NCBI GenBank assembly: GCA_964017235.1
Contig: OZ024936.1
Location: 90,494,537 to 90,558,536, forward strand
Source of the DNA: Sabellastarte sp. h YS-2021
Lineage: Eukaryota; Annelida; Polychaeta; Sabellida; Sabellidae
Length of the DNA: 64,000 nt
Direction of reading: 5' to 3'
A program made the translations under genes and the position numbers. Below, piece after piece: positions 11,301 through 19,867 of the stretch; position 1 is the stretch's first letter; each line of letters begins with the position of its first letter. Below the pieces are notes generated by a model. The model saw nothing but the letters and a program-made list of their open reading frames with translations. It was not told where the DNA came from and did no database searches.

Positions 11301-14154
11301 TATTTTGGGCAATTTTCCTTACAGCCTTCTATGGGTTTTCTTAGGATGTCTAACATTGCCCACATTCGGTTAGAGCTTTTCATCCTTCCAAGCATTTTTA
11401 GAGGCAGGATCTTTTCTTTGAGCCCCCAGGTGCCCACTTGCTCTTTAAGTGGACCAAGACCCTCCAGGACCACAGAGCTCACCATATCATCCAACTCCCA
11501 GCAATTGATAATTATTTCTTGTGTCCAGTTAGAGCCCTTAGAGTCTTGTTGTCTTCTAGGCCATTGCCACCTTCCTCCCCCTTATTTGCCAATTCCCACT
11601 GTCCTTTGAACCAAATTATTGACACTCACATCAGAGAAGCCCTGAAAACTGTCCTTAATTCATTGGCTATTCCATTGTCTGGTCATGGCTTCCATACCTT
11701 TCGTCGCTCTGGGGCCACCCTAGCTTTTGATAACAATGTTTCCCTCCAAAATATCATGGCCCATGGGCTTTGGCGAAGTTCTGCTGTATGGTCCTACCTC
11801 CAAAATGCTTCCGTTGCTCCTTCCATTATTCCTGCTACCTTTGCCTCCATCATTCCTTCTTCCTTCTAACTTGGGCTTGGTGGTTTTAAAAATTTTATCG
11901 TATACATCTAAAATTCTTAAATCCTGTTTTATGTATTAATTTTACTAACATGTATAATAAAAATTCCCAAGCTCATTCTTTCACTCCTTCAAGATTGTTT
12001 CACCTTTTGCTTTGGCCTTTAACCTATGCCACTCTTTGGTTTACACTTCATCTTTGCCTCATGGCTCCACTTTTATGCATCAATCTCATGGTAGTAGCAA
12101 CTGTTTCAGTTACACTGGAAACAAATGCAGGCAATGGGACATACACCTCTGTTAAATATTAATAATGTGCCCTTATAAGATGCATATAAATGCTTCAATC
12201 TGTCAATCTTATTTGTATTGCTTACAGTGGCAGATTATTTCAAGCTGCAAGAATCACACGTGGATGGCTCAATCAGGATGACAGTATTTAGGAAAGAAAA
12301 CATCACAGCAGGTATCTTAGGTTCTTTCTTAATTATCACCAGTAATAATTATCACCAGTAAAATCAATATAAATGGTAAATCATTTGGCACTGCTTTTTT
12401 GTGAAGTTTATATAGAAGTTCTCTTTGTATCGAAGCAAATTGAATAAAGCAAGTACAAAATACAGGTTTTCTTTTAAGGCCAACTTAGGTACCAATGTGA
12501 TAAGTTCATTTCATTTAAAATTCCCATATACTTATTGATGCTAAAATTTATCATTCAACATCTTAACATAATTAACTCCAGACTTAGAGGAAATTAAAAA
12601 AAACACAAATATATTTTATATTATGTCAAATATATGACAAATTGAGTGGCATGTAAATGATGTAAAATAGCTTAAAATACCTCATAAGTCTAAGAAAAAA
12701 GGGCTGGAAGCTTGTTATTTTGTTGTATGTTATTAATATCAATTTATGCTACAGCAGGTGGCACTTGAAGAAAAATATCTCTGTTGTATGTAACCTAATT
12801 GCACGGTTTCAGAAATATTGAAGAAAAACAGCACTTTTCAACTAATTATGCATAGTAAGTGGCGCAGTAATACCCTGGTCACACCGTTCCATGTCGGCCT
12901 CACGTTTTGTTTATGAGCCCATAACATTGTTGTAGGTGATGTAATGAATGAAATATTTACACATTGTGTAATGTATAATGAAAGTTGAATACACGACTTC
13001 TTTAGCATTATATATATTACAGTAAATATATGAAATCAGTAAATAAAGTATGATTTGGTCAGTAAATACGAATATTGCCTAAAATTTTCAGTAAGTACAC
13101 ATATTTACTGATTTATGACCTGTGTTATTTCACAAGTTTGTTGGTTTGACTTTTAGTAAATATGTGATATGAAACTTTGATGTTCACTGGTTTTAACTAT
13201 AAAATATATAATGGTAAACCAAACTGTATATTACATTGGAACATTTTACTCTATTATGATGACCATTACAACATACTAAGCATACTTCATTTTAGAAGAT
13301 TAAGATATACTTCTTGAACAAGAAATATATCTTAATCTTATTACCTTACTTGTTGTTCCTTATAGTATTACACGAAGCATCATACTTTAATAAATATTTT
13401 AATATTTAAATTTATAAACTTGTCTATTTACATTACTATATATTTTAAATGAAAAAAAAAACATTACAGGTTTTTATCACATATCACATGCAAATGCTTT
13501 TGAAATTATAAACTGTTGTCAAATATATAATAGTTACCCCAGTGCTAGATTGTAAACAAGTATCAATCTTTGAATGACAAAGCCATTTAAAGTTGGAAAT
13601 AACTGTTAATATGAAGACTTAGCAGATAAAACCCAACTATTTAGGATAAAAAGTCTTCATGATGATTGTTTTTGTATTTACTGATTCCGCATATGTACTG
13701 TAACATATACATTACTTAGTACACTGTATGTGTGTTTTAATAAGTTGACATTCAACTTAGTATGAAACAAATAGTGGTATGTCATCTTGACTAACATTAT
13801 TTTCAGCTTCTTGTAATCTATTTAAATTTCTGGCAAGGAATACTATTAGCAGGTGACAAACCAGCAAACAGCAAGAAAATCAAAATCTCTATATGTGGTT
13901 GAGTATTTAATCTGTATTTTACAAAGGGTTGTGTGACCAAATTATGTCTAATAAAATTCACATATTCTAGCAGTAAAGTATACTAATCTAATCCTCATAT
14001 GTATTTCATTGCAGTTGCCATATTGCACCAGCAGTCAATTGGGATGTCAGCAAGTCGTAAAGAATGTGCCTTATACTGTGGTCTGCTTGAAGAATGTAAT
14101 GGCTTCACATTTGATACAACATCTTTAGACTGTGTTCTCAAGATCAATGGCTGA
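2286..14154 (+). CDS. Gene 1: C-type lectin / PAN domain protein, partial at 5' end
   Basis: Spliced gene assembled from exons 2286-2394, 3802-3831, 4183-4342, 5891-6114, 12228-12311 and 14015-14154. Every internal junction has AG/GT borders, and phases agree (1, 1, 2, 1, 1). Domain order is the C-terminal half of one C-type lectin domain, a linker, a complete second lectin domain, a short segment, then a PAN/apple-like cysteine module and the stop. An AATAAA follows at 14207. The product is probably extracellular and ligand-binding. The second lectin domain lacks EPN/QPD and WND calcium-sugar motifs, so classic calcium-dependent sugar binding is doubtful. The start, signal peptide and first half of lectin domain 1 lie outside the window. 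Intron 4 holds tyrosine-recombinase retroelement copy 1 in sense orientation. Confidence 0.7.
2395..3801. other. Intron between lectin domain 1 and linker
   Basis: Contains a truncated minus-strand SINE of family A (2630-2812). The rest is AT-rich with no supported feature. Confidence 0.55.
2630..2812 (-). mobile_element. tRNA-derived SINE family A, 3'-truncated
   Basis: Read on the minus strand it begins GGGGCCACGGTGGCAGAGTGG, with A box TGGCAGAGTGG, followed by the family A body (AGCTGGTAGTTGCTTGCC, then ACTGGTTTCCTCTGCCC). The B-box region is slightly mutated. The usual end, CAGTGTTGAAAGCGACGTAA plus AAATA repeats, is missing, so the copy is truncated at its 3' side. Confidence 0.85.
3802..3831 (+). 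CDS. Gene 1 exon: short linker
   Basis: A 30-base exon between acceptor TTATTGCACAG and donor GTAAGT. It joins in phase 1 at both ends and reads EGPDCLVPHMG across the junctions. It supplies one cysteine between the two lectin domains. It is short, but phase agreement and the strong donor support it. Confidence 0.6.
4183..4342 (+). CDS. Gene 1 exon: N-terminal half of C-type lectin domain 2
   Basis: Acceptor TTTTTGACCCCAG, donor GTATAT. The reading frame contains STWSEANQTCNALGLRLFSI then RSQQELQAF, the W-x-x-A-x-x-x-C, G-x-x-L and S-x-x-E pattern of the first helix region of C-type lectin domains. It enters in phase 1 and ends in phase 2, a common intron position inside this fold. Confidence 0.8.
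4516..4711. mobile_element. 196-bp MITE with 23-bp perfect terminal inverted repeats
   Basis: The left end CAGGGGCCGTATTCTACAAC (continuing AAT) is matched exactly by its reverse complement at 4689-4711. The interior is AT-rich and noncoding, with several TTAGATT/AATCTAA motifs. It lies in gene 1 intron 3. The superfamily is not certain. Short flanks around the ends do not show an obvious long target duplication. Confidence 0.85.
4733..5095 (+). mobile_element. TTAGACTTAG element, copy A (3'-truncated)
   Basis: Shares an ordered set of motifs with 18149-18695 and 54434-54990: GGGTCTTAnACTTAGCC at the start, CAAAGGGTGACTTAGC, CCACAGTG, TTTCTATGTCATG, then ACATATC and AAACCTTGTAACCACAT. The right-hand terminal part present in the other two copies is missing. 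It is noncoding and immediately downstream of the 196-bp MITE. Confidence 0.7.
5132..5202 (+). repeat. 71-bp direct repeat, left copy
   Basis: This stretch, starting ACAAAAAGTGTGGGTTTGCC and ending GACCCTGGCTGTTG, recurs at 5519-5589 with essentially one difference. A SINE of family B lies between the two copies. A third, looser relative with TGACCCTGACTGATGAA is at about 6160-6250. The tail GGAAGTAAAAGCCCC after the second copy resembles SINE 3' ends. Confidence 0.75.
5246..5514 (+). mobile_element. tRNA-derived SINE family B
   Basis: Head with A box TGGCCTAGTGGGTA and B box GGGTTCAATCCC, then TAGTGGCTTGGATG, GGTTAAAGGACCTCAAGGAC, GGTCATCCTTGAGCCTCTGT, and a tail with AAATAGCACTTCGAGTCCTG. 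The same order occurs on the minus strand at 25496-25815 and 58905-59160. This copy lacks about 40 bases of the central domain present in the others. Confidence 0.75.
5519..5589 (+). repeat. 71-bp direct repeat, right copy
   Basis: Second copy of the unit at 5132-5202. It is followed by GAAAGGGAAGTAAAAGCCCC, which suggests that the repeat is the 3' portion of a further SINE-like element. It contains the inverted pair GTGGGTTTGCCACCCAC. Confidence 0.7.
5708..5822 (-). mobile_element. SINE family B fragment
   Basis: On the minus strand it carries AAATGGCGGTCCTCTGTCAT and a degraded GGTCATCC segment in the order found in full family B copies. Head and tail are missing. Confidence 0.55.
5891..6114 (+). 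CDS. Gene 1 exon: C-terminal half of C-type lectin domain 2
   Basis: Acceptor TTTATTCAG, donor GTAAGA. The frame reads DRVGTWMGLTSLNLHG, then GTYPTWANWYTGSP, then GDCVMVGADGYFVLKDCKEE and QVLCE. The W-x-G-L, N-W, G-D-C-V and C-x(7-8)-L-C-E motifs are those of a C-type lectin domain. At the usual EPN/QPD position it has TGSP, and WND is replaced by YFVLKDC, so calcium-dependent sugar binding of the standard kind is unlikely. Ends in phase 1. Confidence 0.85.
6937..8149 (+). pseudogene. YR retroelement copy 1: gag with zinc knuckle, one nonsense codon
   Basis: Structural nucleocapsid-like protein of the element. The start is taken at the ATG giving MASTRKKQVPALQRKK, because copy 2 begins equivalently (MGKRKTPAVKQKK). 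A basic Ser/Thr-rich N-terminus is followed by a short coiled-coil-like segment (SLLERVQKIEQQ), a conserved block (RWPNEGF, YDELSMAQWVTGQLSNIYN) and SAWATFMHDLEEGNLHWDNA. The C-terminus is a cysteine/histidine cluster: CKFYNDGTC, HICSYCDRSG and HPEVKC. A TAA at 8044-8046 interrupts the knuckle. Copy 2 has tyrosine at this position, so this is a Tyr-to-stop change. The frame remains open afterwards to a TAG at about 8149. Confidence 0.8.
8238..9053 (+). pseudogene. YR retroelement copy 1: unrecognised domain between gag and RT
   Basis: Starts at ATG in MDNDISCNFNVCSYTLG after a G-rich leader (GGGGGCGGGTCC) that copy 2 also has before its equivalent frame. The frame switches once near 8466-8485, by a CCCCC run, and again near 9040 in a C run, where the RT frame begins. 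Matching segments in copy 2 include FYHKSFGCSYVSYIENIIDK here and SYERHIVNIIDELI there. I do not recognise the domain. It may be the N-terminal part of the pol polyprotein. Confidence 0.6.
9054..10879 (+). pseudogene. YR retroelement copy 1: reverse transcriptase and RNase H, frameshifted
   Basis: Copies the element RNA into DNA and degrades the template. RT motifs in order: RRVILNLSYPSINSVND (finger), LLAKIDIARAFRNLHIDPAD (motif A), YYLDVSAAFGWVHGSAAFQL (motif B), and the catalytic box FSYNDDYIL at 9945-9956. The frame then breaks at an 11-C run (10055-10065). The thumb continues in the next frame (KKFQSLLGKLMYLHK), and a second shift near 10425 leads into RNase H. RNase H carboxylates are all present: LFDACLTGVGG, HLEMLN, YCDNMAVVQ and NILADALSR. 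Every catalytic residue I can check is intact, so only the frame breaks disable it. Confidence 0.85.
10960..11869 (+). pseudogene. YR retroelement copy 1: tyrosine recombinase, frameshifted
   Basis: Integrase of the element. The N-terminal core-binding part reads LSPKVIRNYLSSLSSLCSLY and NSHFRPTPRGIFDVPT. The frame shifts near 11275 into WAIFLTAFYGFLRMSNIAHI (first catalytic Arg), and again near 11400 into GAHLLFKWTKTLQDHRAHHI. The catalytic C-terminus then reads HGFHTFRRSGATLAF (His-x-x-Arg), NIMAHGLWRSSAVWSYL (His/Trp position and Tyr nucleophile), and ends IIPSSF. All catalytic residues are visible across the three frames. Confidence 0.85.
12228..12311 (+). CDS. Gene 1 exon: short segment before PAN module
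   Basis: Acceptor TTGCTTACAG, donor GTATCT, phase 1 in and phase 1 out. Reads VADYFKLQESHVDGSIRMTV and FRKENITAG. No domain is recognised. It contains one N-glycosylation sequon (NIT). It links the lectin domain to the terminal module. Confidence 0.6.
12312..14014. other. Last intron of gene 1, AT-rich
   Basis: No genes or recognised repeats were found, apart from a near-perfect hairpin at 13297-13338. The sequence is strongly AT-rich with many TATA/ATTTA motifs. Confidence 0.5.
13297..13338. repeat. Near-perfect 20-bp inverted repeat with 2-nt spacer
   Basis: Left arm AGATTAAGATATACTTCTTG and right arm CAAGAAATATATCTTAATCT differ at one pairing position and are separated by AA. The loop is too short for a normal microRNA precursor, so this is probably a cruciform-prone palindrome or a MITE relic. 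Confidence 0.7.
14015..14154 (+). CDS. Gene 1 terminal exon: PAN/apple-like cysteine module
   Basis: Acceptor TTTCATTGCAG, phase 1. Reads ILHQQSIGMSASRKECALYC, GLLEECNGFTFDTTSLDCVL and KING before TGA. The S-x-x-E-C-x(3)-C-x(5)-C-x-G-F-x-F-D pattern with a final cysteine fits PAN/apple-like domains, which mediate extracellular protein or sugar contacts. The module is short (about 46 residues). Its identification is by motif only. Confidence 0.7.
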
Positions 14155-14206
14155 AAAAAATTACAAGTTTTCAAATGTTAAAAACTGGATACCATCCCAT
14201 TTTCTG

Positions 14207-14212
14207 AATAAA
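14207..14212 (+). promoter_or_regulatory. Poly(A) signal of gene 1
   Basis: AATAAA 53 bases after the stop codon, followed by a G/T-rich stretch (GGCATGTTTTTT), as expected for a cleavage site. Confidence 0.7.
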
Positions 14213-16008
14213 GGCATGTTTTTTCCCCCACAGTGACCTTTACATTGACAACTTATGATGTATTAGTGACAATGTAATAGGTATATTGAAATTATAACGT
14301 ATTGTATATGCATATTAATGTCAAAGCTAAAACTAGTTTAAAGAATTGTTTAGATAAATTATTACAACCTTATTTCTGTTAAGAATTAGAGCCTCCTTTC
14401 AAATGGAGACTTGGCACTATAAATGTTGATTACAATTAGAATTGCCAATAGACATAATATTATTCCTAGTGAAAATGTAGTTCATTACATTATTATTGCT
14501 TCACAGTTTATAGAAATCTGTAACGATATACGAATAATATCATTTAATAGATGACGCATACAATCGTACCATAATTCGAGGTTATAATATCTGAGAATTG
14601 ATTCAAACCATTGTCAAATTATACAGAACAAAATAAAATTAATCAGTTCCATACATTGTACTTTGCATATGGTTATACAGCAATAATCAATGCATCTACA
14701 CGGAATTTTACCATAACTCTTGGCCAATCAAAATTAAGGATGTTGTGTTAAAATATAAGATACTTAAGCTTTAATGGCAATCAATTTTAAAACCTTTAAC
14801 AATAAGTTTGGAAATATGCTTTGATGCGTGATATTCAGGACTGTTAAAAAGGGGTTACAGATGAAACTGTTTCATTGAATCGAGACTACTGTCCAAAAGT
14901 TCTTAGGTTTGGTCAGTTGACATAACTAAACTAAGGAAAAAGTAAATATAACATTTTAAATGTTTTAACTCTGCTTTTCGTTAATGTAATCTCTGCTAAT
15001 CGTTATATAAATTCATAATATCATGTTTCACTTAAGCTTAACAAAACTAATCATTAAAAATGTAAAAAGGCATTTAAGCAGATATAATTACAGCCCTGGA
15101 AACGCATATACTGCTCTAAATGGACAAAATACTGGACTAAAATGCAATTTATTTGAAAAAATCCAAAAAAGAGTTAAATGTTCGTAAAATGTTAAAAATA
15201 AGAATTTGGTGATGTTTCAAAAAAACAAATTTAATACAATATAAGTCAAGAATGTGTTGAAATGTATTGAGATATCTGTGAAACAAATATTACATCTGCT
15301 GTAATTTTTAAAATGCTGACTCACCAATTTTTCAATGCAAAGTTGACTCTCTATTGCCTATTTACTCCAGAAAACCAACTGCTTAGAAAAGGTTTGCTGG
15401 CCATTTTAGAACCTGTTATGTTAATTAATTTTACTTATGTCGAATAAAATTCTTGATATTGTGACTTTTTGTTTCATATATTTTTCATTATTATAACCAT
15501 TTTGATGTGTTGTTAACGATTCTCTGTAAATTAAATTTGAGGGCGGCTCTCTCTCAGTTGCTGTGTATGTTTACTTTTGCCAAAAAACAAATATTTCAGG
15601 TTATTTCAGGGATGATAAATAATTTTATTGAACTTGTATATCATTTATGGAAATATATATTTTAGATGGTGGATTATAAATACGGTAAAAATCACTACAT
15701 AAACATTAGTCAGTAGAGTAACAGACAATACAATGTCTAATTTTTTCTTTGACATTTGTTGCAATATGTTTTTATCTACAATTATGAATAAAATAATGTA
15801 TGTATTTGATTCTCGTAATTAGTCAAAACACTTTTTACTTTTTGTGAGATTTTTCTGAACAACCTGTTAAAAGTGTACAAATATTCTATTAAATAGAAGA
15901 AGCATTGAAGAACTTTGACTTAATTTTTAAGGTATTCGGGAAATCAATGAAGTGAATAAGTTTATTTTGGAATTTTCTGTCGTTAATAAAGCACTTATGC
16001 AACAAAAT
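14213..16008. other. 3' flank of gene 1, AT-rich, nothing recognised
   Basis: No exons, RNA genes or dispersed elements recognised by eye on either strand. Confidence 0.5.
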
Positions 16009-16240
16009 GGGGCCATGGTGGCAGAGTGGTAACACTCTCACGTCCCACCTTTGAGGCCGGGGTTTGGTTCCCGGCACAGTCTCAAGTGGGAAAGCTGGTA
16101 GTTGCTTGCTGTTGGTCAGCAGTTTACACTACAGAACCCTGATGAACTGTATGTACTGGTTTCCTCTGCCCTTCCAACTACCTGTCGTGATATGACCTGT
16201 ACAATGTTGAAAGCGACGTAAAACCCCAAATAAATAAATA
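16009..16240 (+). mobile_element. tRNA-derived SINE family A, near full length
   Basis: Starts GGGGCCATGGTGGCAGAGTG (A box), has a mutated B box (GGTTTGGTTCCC), then the family body AGCTGGTAGTTGCTTGC and ACTGGTTTCCTCTGCCCTTC. The end is GTTGAAAGCGACGTAAAACC with an AAATA tail. Confidence 0.9.
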
Positions 16241-16331
16241 ACTACACAACAAAAATCATGTCATTTATGCTAAATAAAGACATATCAGTGTCAAATGGTA
16301 TGACTGACAATGTCTCACATTTTGTAAAAGC

Positions 16332-17072
16332 TAGTGATCTCAACGGGTATCCAAGTATCCGGGTACCCAATCCCTGAATATTTACCCAAATCACATACCC
16401 GAGTACCCGAATCTAAGCTTTGATGCTGTAAATACCACCCACATTGACTGATCAAATACAGACATATCTCAACTGCATAAATTCACCTAAAAATGAAACT
16501 ATTCAATTAAAAATATTGTTTTCTCACCATTATACACCATTTTTAGTGTTATATTTGTCTTTTATTTTGGTTGTTTATGCATTGTCAAATGCTGAAATCG
16601 TCAGTATATTAACATAGCAACCTAATTCCGAGTGCATAAAACGCTGTATATTGGCTCTATAATGATACACTCCTTAAATAAATAATAAGAGCACAATATT
16701 TTCACACAGTAATTGATAATTTTGCAGTAATAAAATTCACTTACCAACCTGAAAATAGATAAAGTTTCAATTCCGAAACTACATTCGTGCAATAGTGTAA
16801 TGCTTTCGTGATAGGTCATGTGACTCCATTTTTATAACCATATTTTGTACAGAAGTCTTTTTTTATTTAACATTTCCTCCATGTAATACTGTTTTGAATG
16901 CAAAAAGGTGAAGGACAAGAAATGTAGCAACTGGTTTGATCCCATTATTTGTGTAGGTTTTAAGTCTGTAAATGTGGAGATTTTTTAAAGTACATCGGCA
17001 CAAGTACCCGGGCACCCACCCATTAAAATCACTACCTACCCGGTCCCACTGAAAGTTTTATTGAGAACACTA
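16332..17072. mobile_element. hAT-like nonautonomous element, about 740 bp
   Basis: The left end TAGTGATCTCAACGGGTATC and the reverse complement of the right end (TAGTGTTCTCAATAAAAC) share the TAGTGnTCTCAA terminus. Subterminal CCGGGTACCC motifs lie near both ends. The 8-bp flanks GTAAAAGC and GTTAGAAC match at five of eight positions, consistent with an old 8-bp target duplication. The interior has no transposase frame. The hAT assignment is inference from end sequence and flank length. Confidence 0.6.
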
Positions 17073-17626
17073 GTTAGAACTACACAAGGCTAAGAAGTGG
17101 GTTTTAGTCATGCCAGAGAATCTTTGTGTTTCTCAATAAAACAGTGGTGTTCAATTGTGTATTTGCATATAGAAGAATTGTTAACATTAAATAACTTGTA
17201 AATATTAAATAATTTGTTTTAATATCTTCTGTTTTTATGGGCTAAATATGTAAAGTTATTTCTTTATAATATAATGGCTGAAGTACCAAACCTTTAGCTT
17301 CGATTCAAGTTCCATATATTACCCATTAAATTTCATAAAATAGCTTGGTTCATCCGGTGTCACAGAGCTAAGATGGTAAAGACACCAGGGCATGTTTCCA
17401 AAGATTTTCTTGTATCGAGAGCTCTTTGGCCAGGCCCTACCCACAGAAAGATACAGAAACAATTCATGAAGATCTGCTGATAATTTCTGAAGAAATGTCA
17501 ACCAGAAAGCTAATGCAGTTGAAAATACATTAAATTGCCACATTTAAAAATTGGCTTTCATAAATTTCAGCTTCTATCCACAAAAAAGGAAAGATACACA
17601 AATTACTTTTGCATTTATCGTGAACA

Positions 17627-17648
17627 CAGACAGACAGACAGACAGACA
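17627..17648. repeat. Short ACAG microsatellite
   Basis: About five tandem copies of the tetranucleotide ACAG/CAGA, directly before a family B SINE fragment. Confidence 0.85.
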
Positions 17649-17830
17649 TAACTCTGCTATGAACAAAGAGGACCTGGATTCATTCTCAGGTAAAGACAGA
17701 TAAATTGTTGCTCTGTTGGAAACTAAGAAAAAAATGGCTGCCCTCTGTCATTGGGTCCTTTCCTCAGTGGCAGGCTAAAGAAACTCAAGGATGATGATAA
17801 TTATCATCCTTTATACTATTGGGATAGTGG
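17642..17830 (+). mobile_element. SINE family B fragment, degraded
   Basis: Order of motifs follows family B: GAGGACCTGGATTCATTCTC (degraded B box), AGACAGATAAATTGTTGCTC, TGCCCTCTGTCATTGGGTCC, CAGTGGCAGGCTAAAGAAAC and TATCATCC. The A-box region is damaged and the tail is missing. Confidence 0.65.
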
Positions 17831-18148
17831 GTATTTAAAATTGATCAAGTATTTCATTCAATAGCTCAGTTCAATGTGGCCACTGGCTGATCAAGGTGGT
17901 TTTCAATTCTGGTTTAACTGATAAAAATAGTTTGATAAAAAATTAACGAGGTAAATAGAGGCATAATATAGATGTGTTTCATTAAGGCTGGGTGAAATAG
18001 ATAAGTACCTAACATGGCCGAATCTTGAACATATATATCCTAGGTATTTGATGTTTGTGCTGTCAAAATTACTTTTATCATCACATGAACAGCGCCTGAT
18101 CATTTATGGGGCCAGAATAGCCTGATTAGCGTAGTGACCAGGGCTGGT

Positions 18149-18695
18149 ATTCAAGAAGGGTCTTAGACTTAGCCAGGTCTTAGGTTTAAATCCAGTCTTA
18201 CAGTTATGACTTTTGTCTCAGCTAAGTTTTGTCTTAAAATCGCATTCACAAAGGGTGACTTAGCTAAGTCCAAGATTATCAAATAACCACAGTGGTTTCT
18301 GTGTCATTTCTTTTGTATTCAAACTATACTATTGGTGACATATATCCTTTATTTAATGCATTTTATTTAAGGAAAAGTGCTGTTTTGAAATGGAAAACCT
18401 TGTTACCACATATAAACGTTATAAACTACTTTAGTGAGGTGTTCTGTATAATTATACTTTATTTACAGCCATTTCAAATTCTGAAGTAGAGAAAAGTTTA
18501 TGGCGGCCATATTTGAGTCCTCTTTATAAAATTTAAGCCCACTACCAATCAGTCTTAAAGTTGAGCCCTTGGCTAAGCCTAAGACTGGTCTTAAATTCTT
18601 TGACTAAGCCTAAGACAAAAGTCTTAGCAGTTTTTGGGCAGAAACTTGAGACAAAAGTCTCGACTTTAAGCCTTAGCCCAGGCTAAGACCTTTCA
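18149..18695 (+). mobile_element. TTAGACTTAG element, copy B (full length)
   Basis: Left end TTCAAGAAGGGTCTTAGACT and the reverse complement of the right end (TTGATGAAAGGTCTTAGCCT) form imperfect terminal inverted repeats. Internal landmarks CACAAAGGGTGACTTAGCTA, CACAGTGGTTT, GACATATATCC and TTATGGCGGCCATATTTGAG are shared with copy C at 54434. No transposase is encoded, so it is nonautonomous. Confidence 0.75.
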
Positions 18696-18800
18696 TCAAT
18701 ACAAAGAATCTGATTCAGTGACAGCAATTTCTCTAAAAAAGCATTTGTGAAGGCACTTGTGCTTTTTAAAGTGTATTGTTTCTTTTAGAAGCTACTTGTA

Positions 18801-19026
18801 TTTATTTGGGGTTTTACGTCGCTTTCAACACTGTACAGGTCATATCACGACGGGTAGTTGGAAGGGCAGAGGAAACCAGTACATATAGTTCGCTAGGGTT
18901 CTGTACTGTAAACTGCCGACCAACGGCAAGCAACTACCAGCTTTCCCACTTACGGCCATGATGGGGATCGAACCCCGGCTGCAGAGGTGGGAGGCGAGAG
19001 TGTTACCACTCTGCCACCGTGGCCCC
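18801..19026 (-). mobile_element. tRNA-derived SINE family A with 14-bp target duplication
   Basis: Full-length copy in minus orientation from the GGGGCCACGGTGGCAGAGTGG head to the GCGACGTAAAACCCCAAATA tail. It is flanked by perfect direct repeats AGAAGCTACTTGTA at 18787-18800 and 19027-19040. This defines the element borders and shows LINE-type target-primed insertion. Confidence 0.95.
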
Positions 19027-19040
19027 AGAAGCTACTTGTA

Positions 19041-19596
19041 AAAGTAATAGTGCAAATTGTGGATTCTATTTGTGGAAGTGAAAAAGAAAAGCAGTAGATT
19101 CATCATAAAAAAGTATCTGAAAAAAAGCTGTGAATTCAGTGTATTGGGAGAGCTGTGGATTCCAGTTGTTGACACTGTTGTGTTATACATTTATACACAA
19201 TAAGTTGAAATATACTATTTTAAGAAGAAAAAAGTATATTTGTGTTGACTGATACACAAAGAATCTGGACTATCACCCCCTTATATTGTGACAAAATGTA
19301 CATATCAGTGGAGTGAGGGAATGATTTTAACGGGTATTTCATTTACAAATGTTTACTGCCCACACCCGAAGTCAATTTCTGGAACAATAAGGACAACAGG
19401 GGCGTAGGAAGCAATTTTTGGTTGGTGGGTTGAGGAACCAGATTGCCCCCCAGTTCCTACGCCTATGGACAAGGGTGTGAAGCAAAGCTAATATACATGT
19501 TATTGTGACCCAATGGAACTGTGTGACTAGGCTCTGTGTCACAGTGTACATTCAGGGAATCTATACACTCTAACATGATGACTTAGACCAGGATAG
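19041..19596. other. Intergenic, nothing recognised
   Basis: Noncoding sequence between two family A SINEs. No feature supported. Confidence 0.5.
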
Positions 19597-19857
19597 AGGG
19601 GGCCACAGTGGTAGAGTGGTAACACTCTCACCTCCCACCTCTGAGGTCGGGGTTCGGTTCACGGCACGGCCTCAAGTGGGAAAGCTGGTAGTTGCTTGCA
19701 GTTCGTCGGCAGTTTACAGTACAGAACCCTAACAAACTGTATGCACTAGTTTCCTCTGCCCTCCCAACTACCCGTCGTGATACCGTGATACTACCCGACC
19801 TGTACAGTATTGAAAGCGATGTAAAAGCCCAAATAAATAAATAAAATAAATAAATAT
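19597..19857 (+). mobile_element. tRNA-derived SINE family A with 10-bp target duplication
   Basis: Head GGGGCCACAGTGGTAGAGTG, B box GGGGTTCGGTTC, body as in the other copies, tail of AAATA repeats. Direct repeats ACCAGGATAG lie at 19587-19596 and 19858-19867. Confidence 0.95.
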
Positions 19858-19867
19858 ACCAGGATAG

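Larger units (their letters stand above)
6654..11940 (+). mobile_element. Tyrosine-recombinase (DIRS-order) retrotransposon, copy 1
   Basis: Gag, an unrecognised domain, reverse transcriptase, RNase H and tyrosine recombinase follow each other on the plus strand. No DAM-type methyltransferase is seen between RNase H and recombinase, which argues for a Ngaro/PAT-type layout over classic DIRS1. The 5' boundary is proposed from CGGCCATGTAGGGGCCTG, which resembles the start of copy 2 at 48148. The 3' boundary is a guess after the recombinase stop. Terminal or split repeats were not found by eye. Several frame breaks make it nonautonomous as written. It sits in gene 1 intron 4 in sense orientation. 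Confidence 0.85.

Noticed and set aside
16012..16080. tRNA genes at the heads of family A SINEs
   Set aside because: A and B boxes are present, but there is no foldable acceptor stem. The same body and AAATA tail follow in all copies, and target duplications show retrotransposition.
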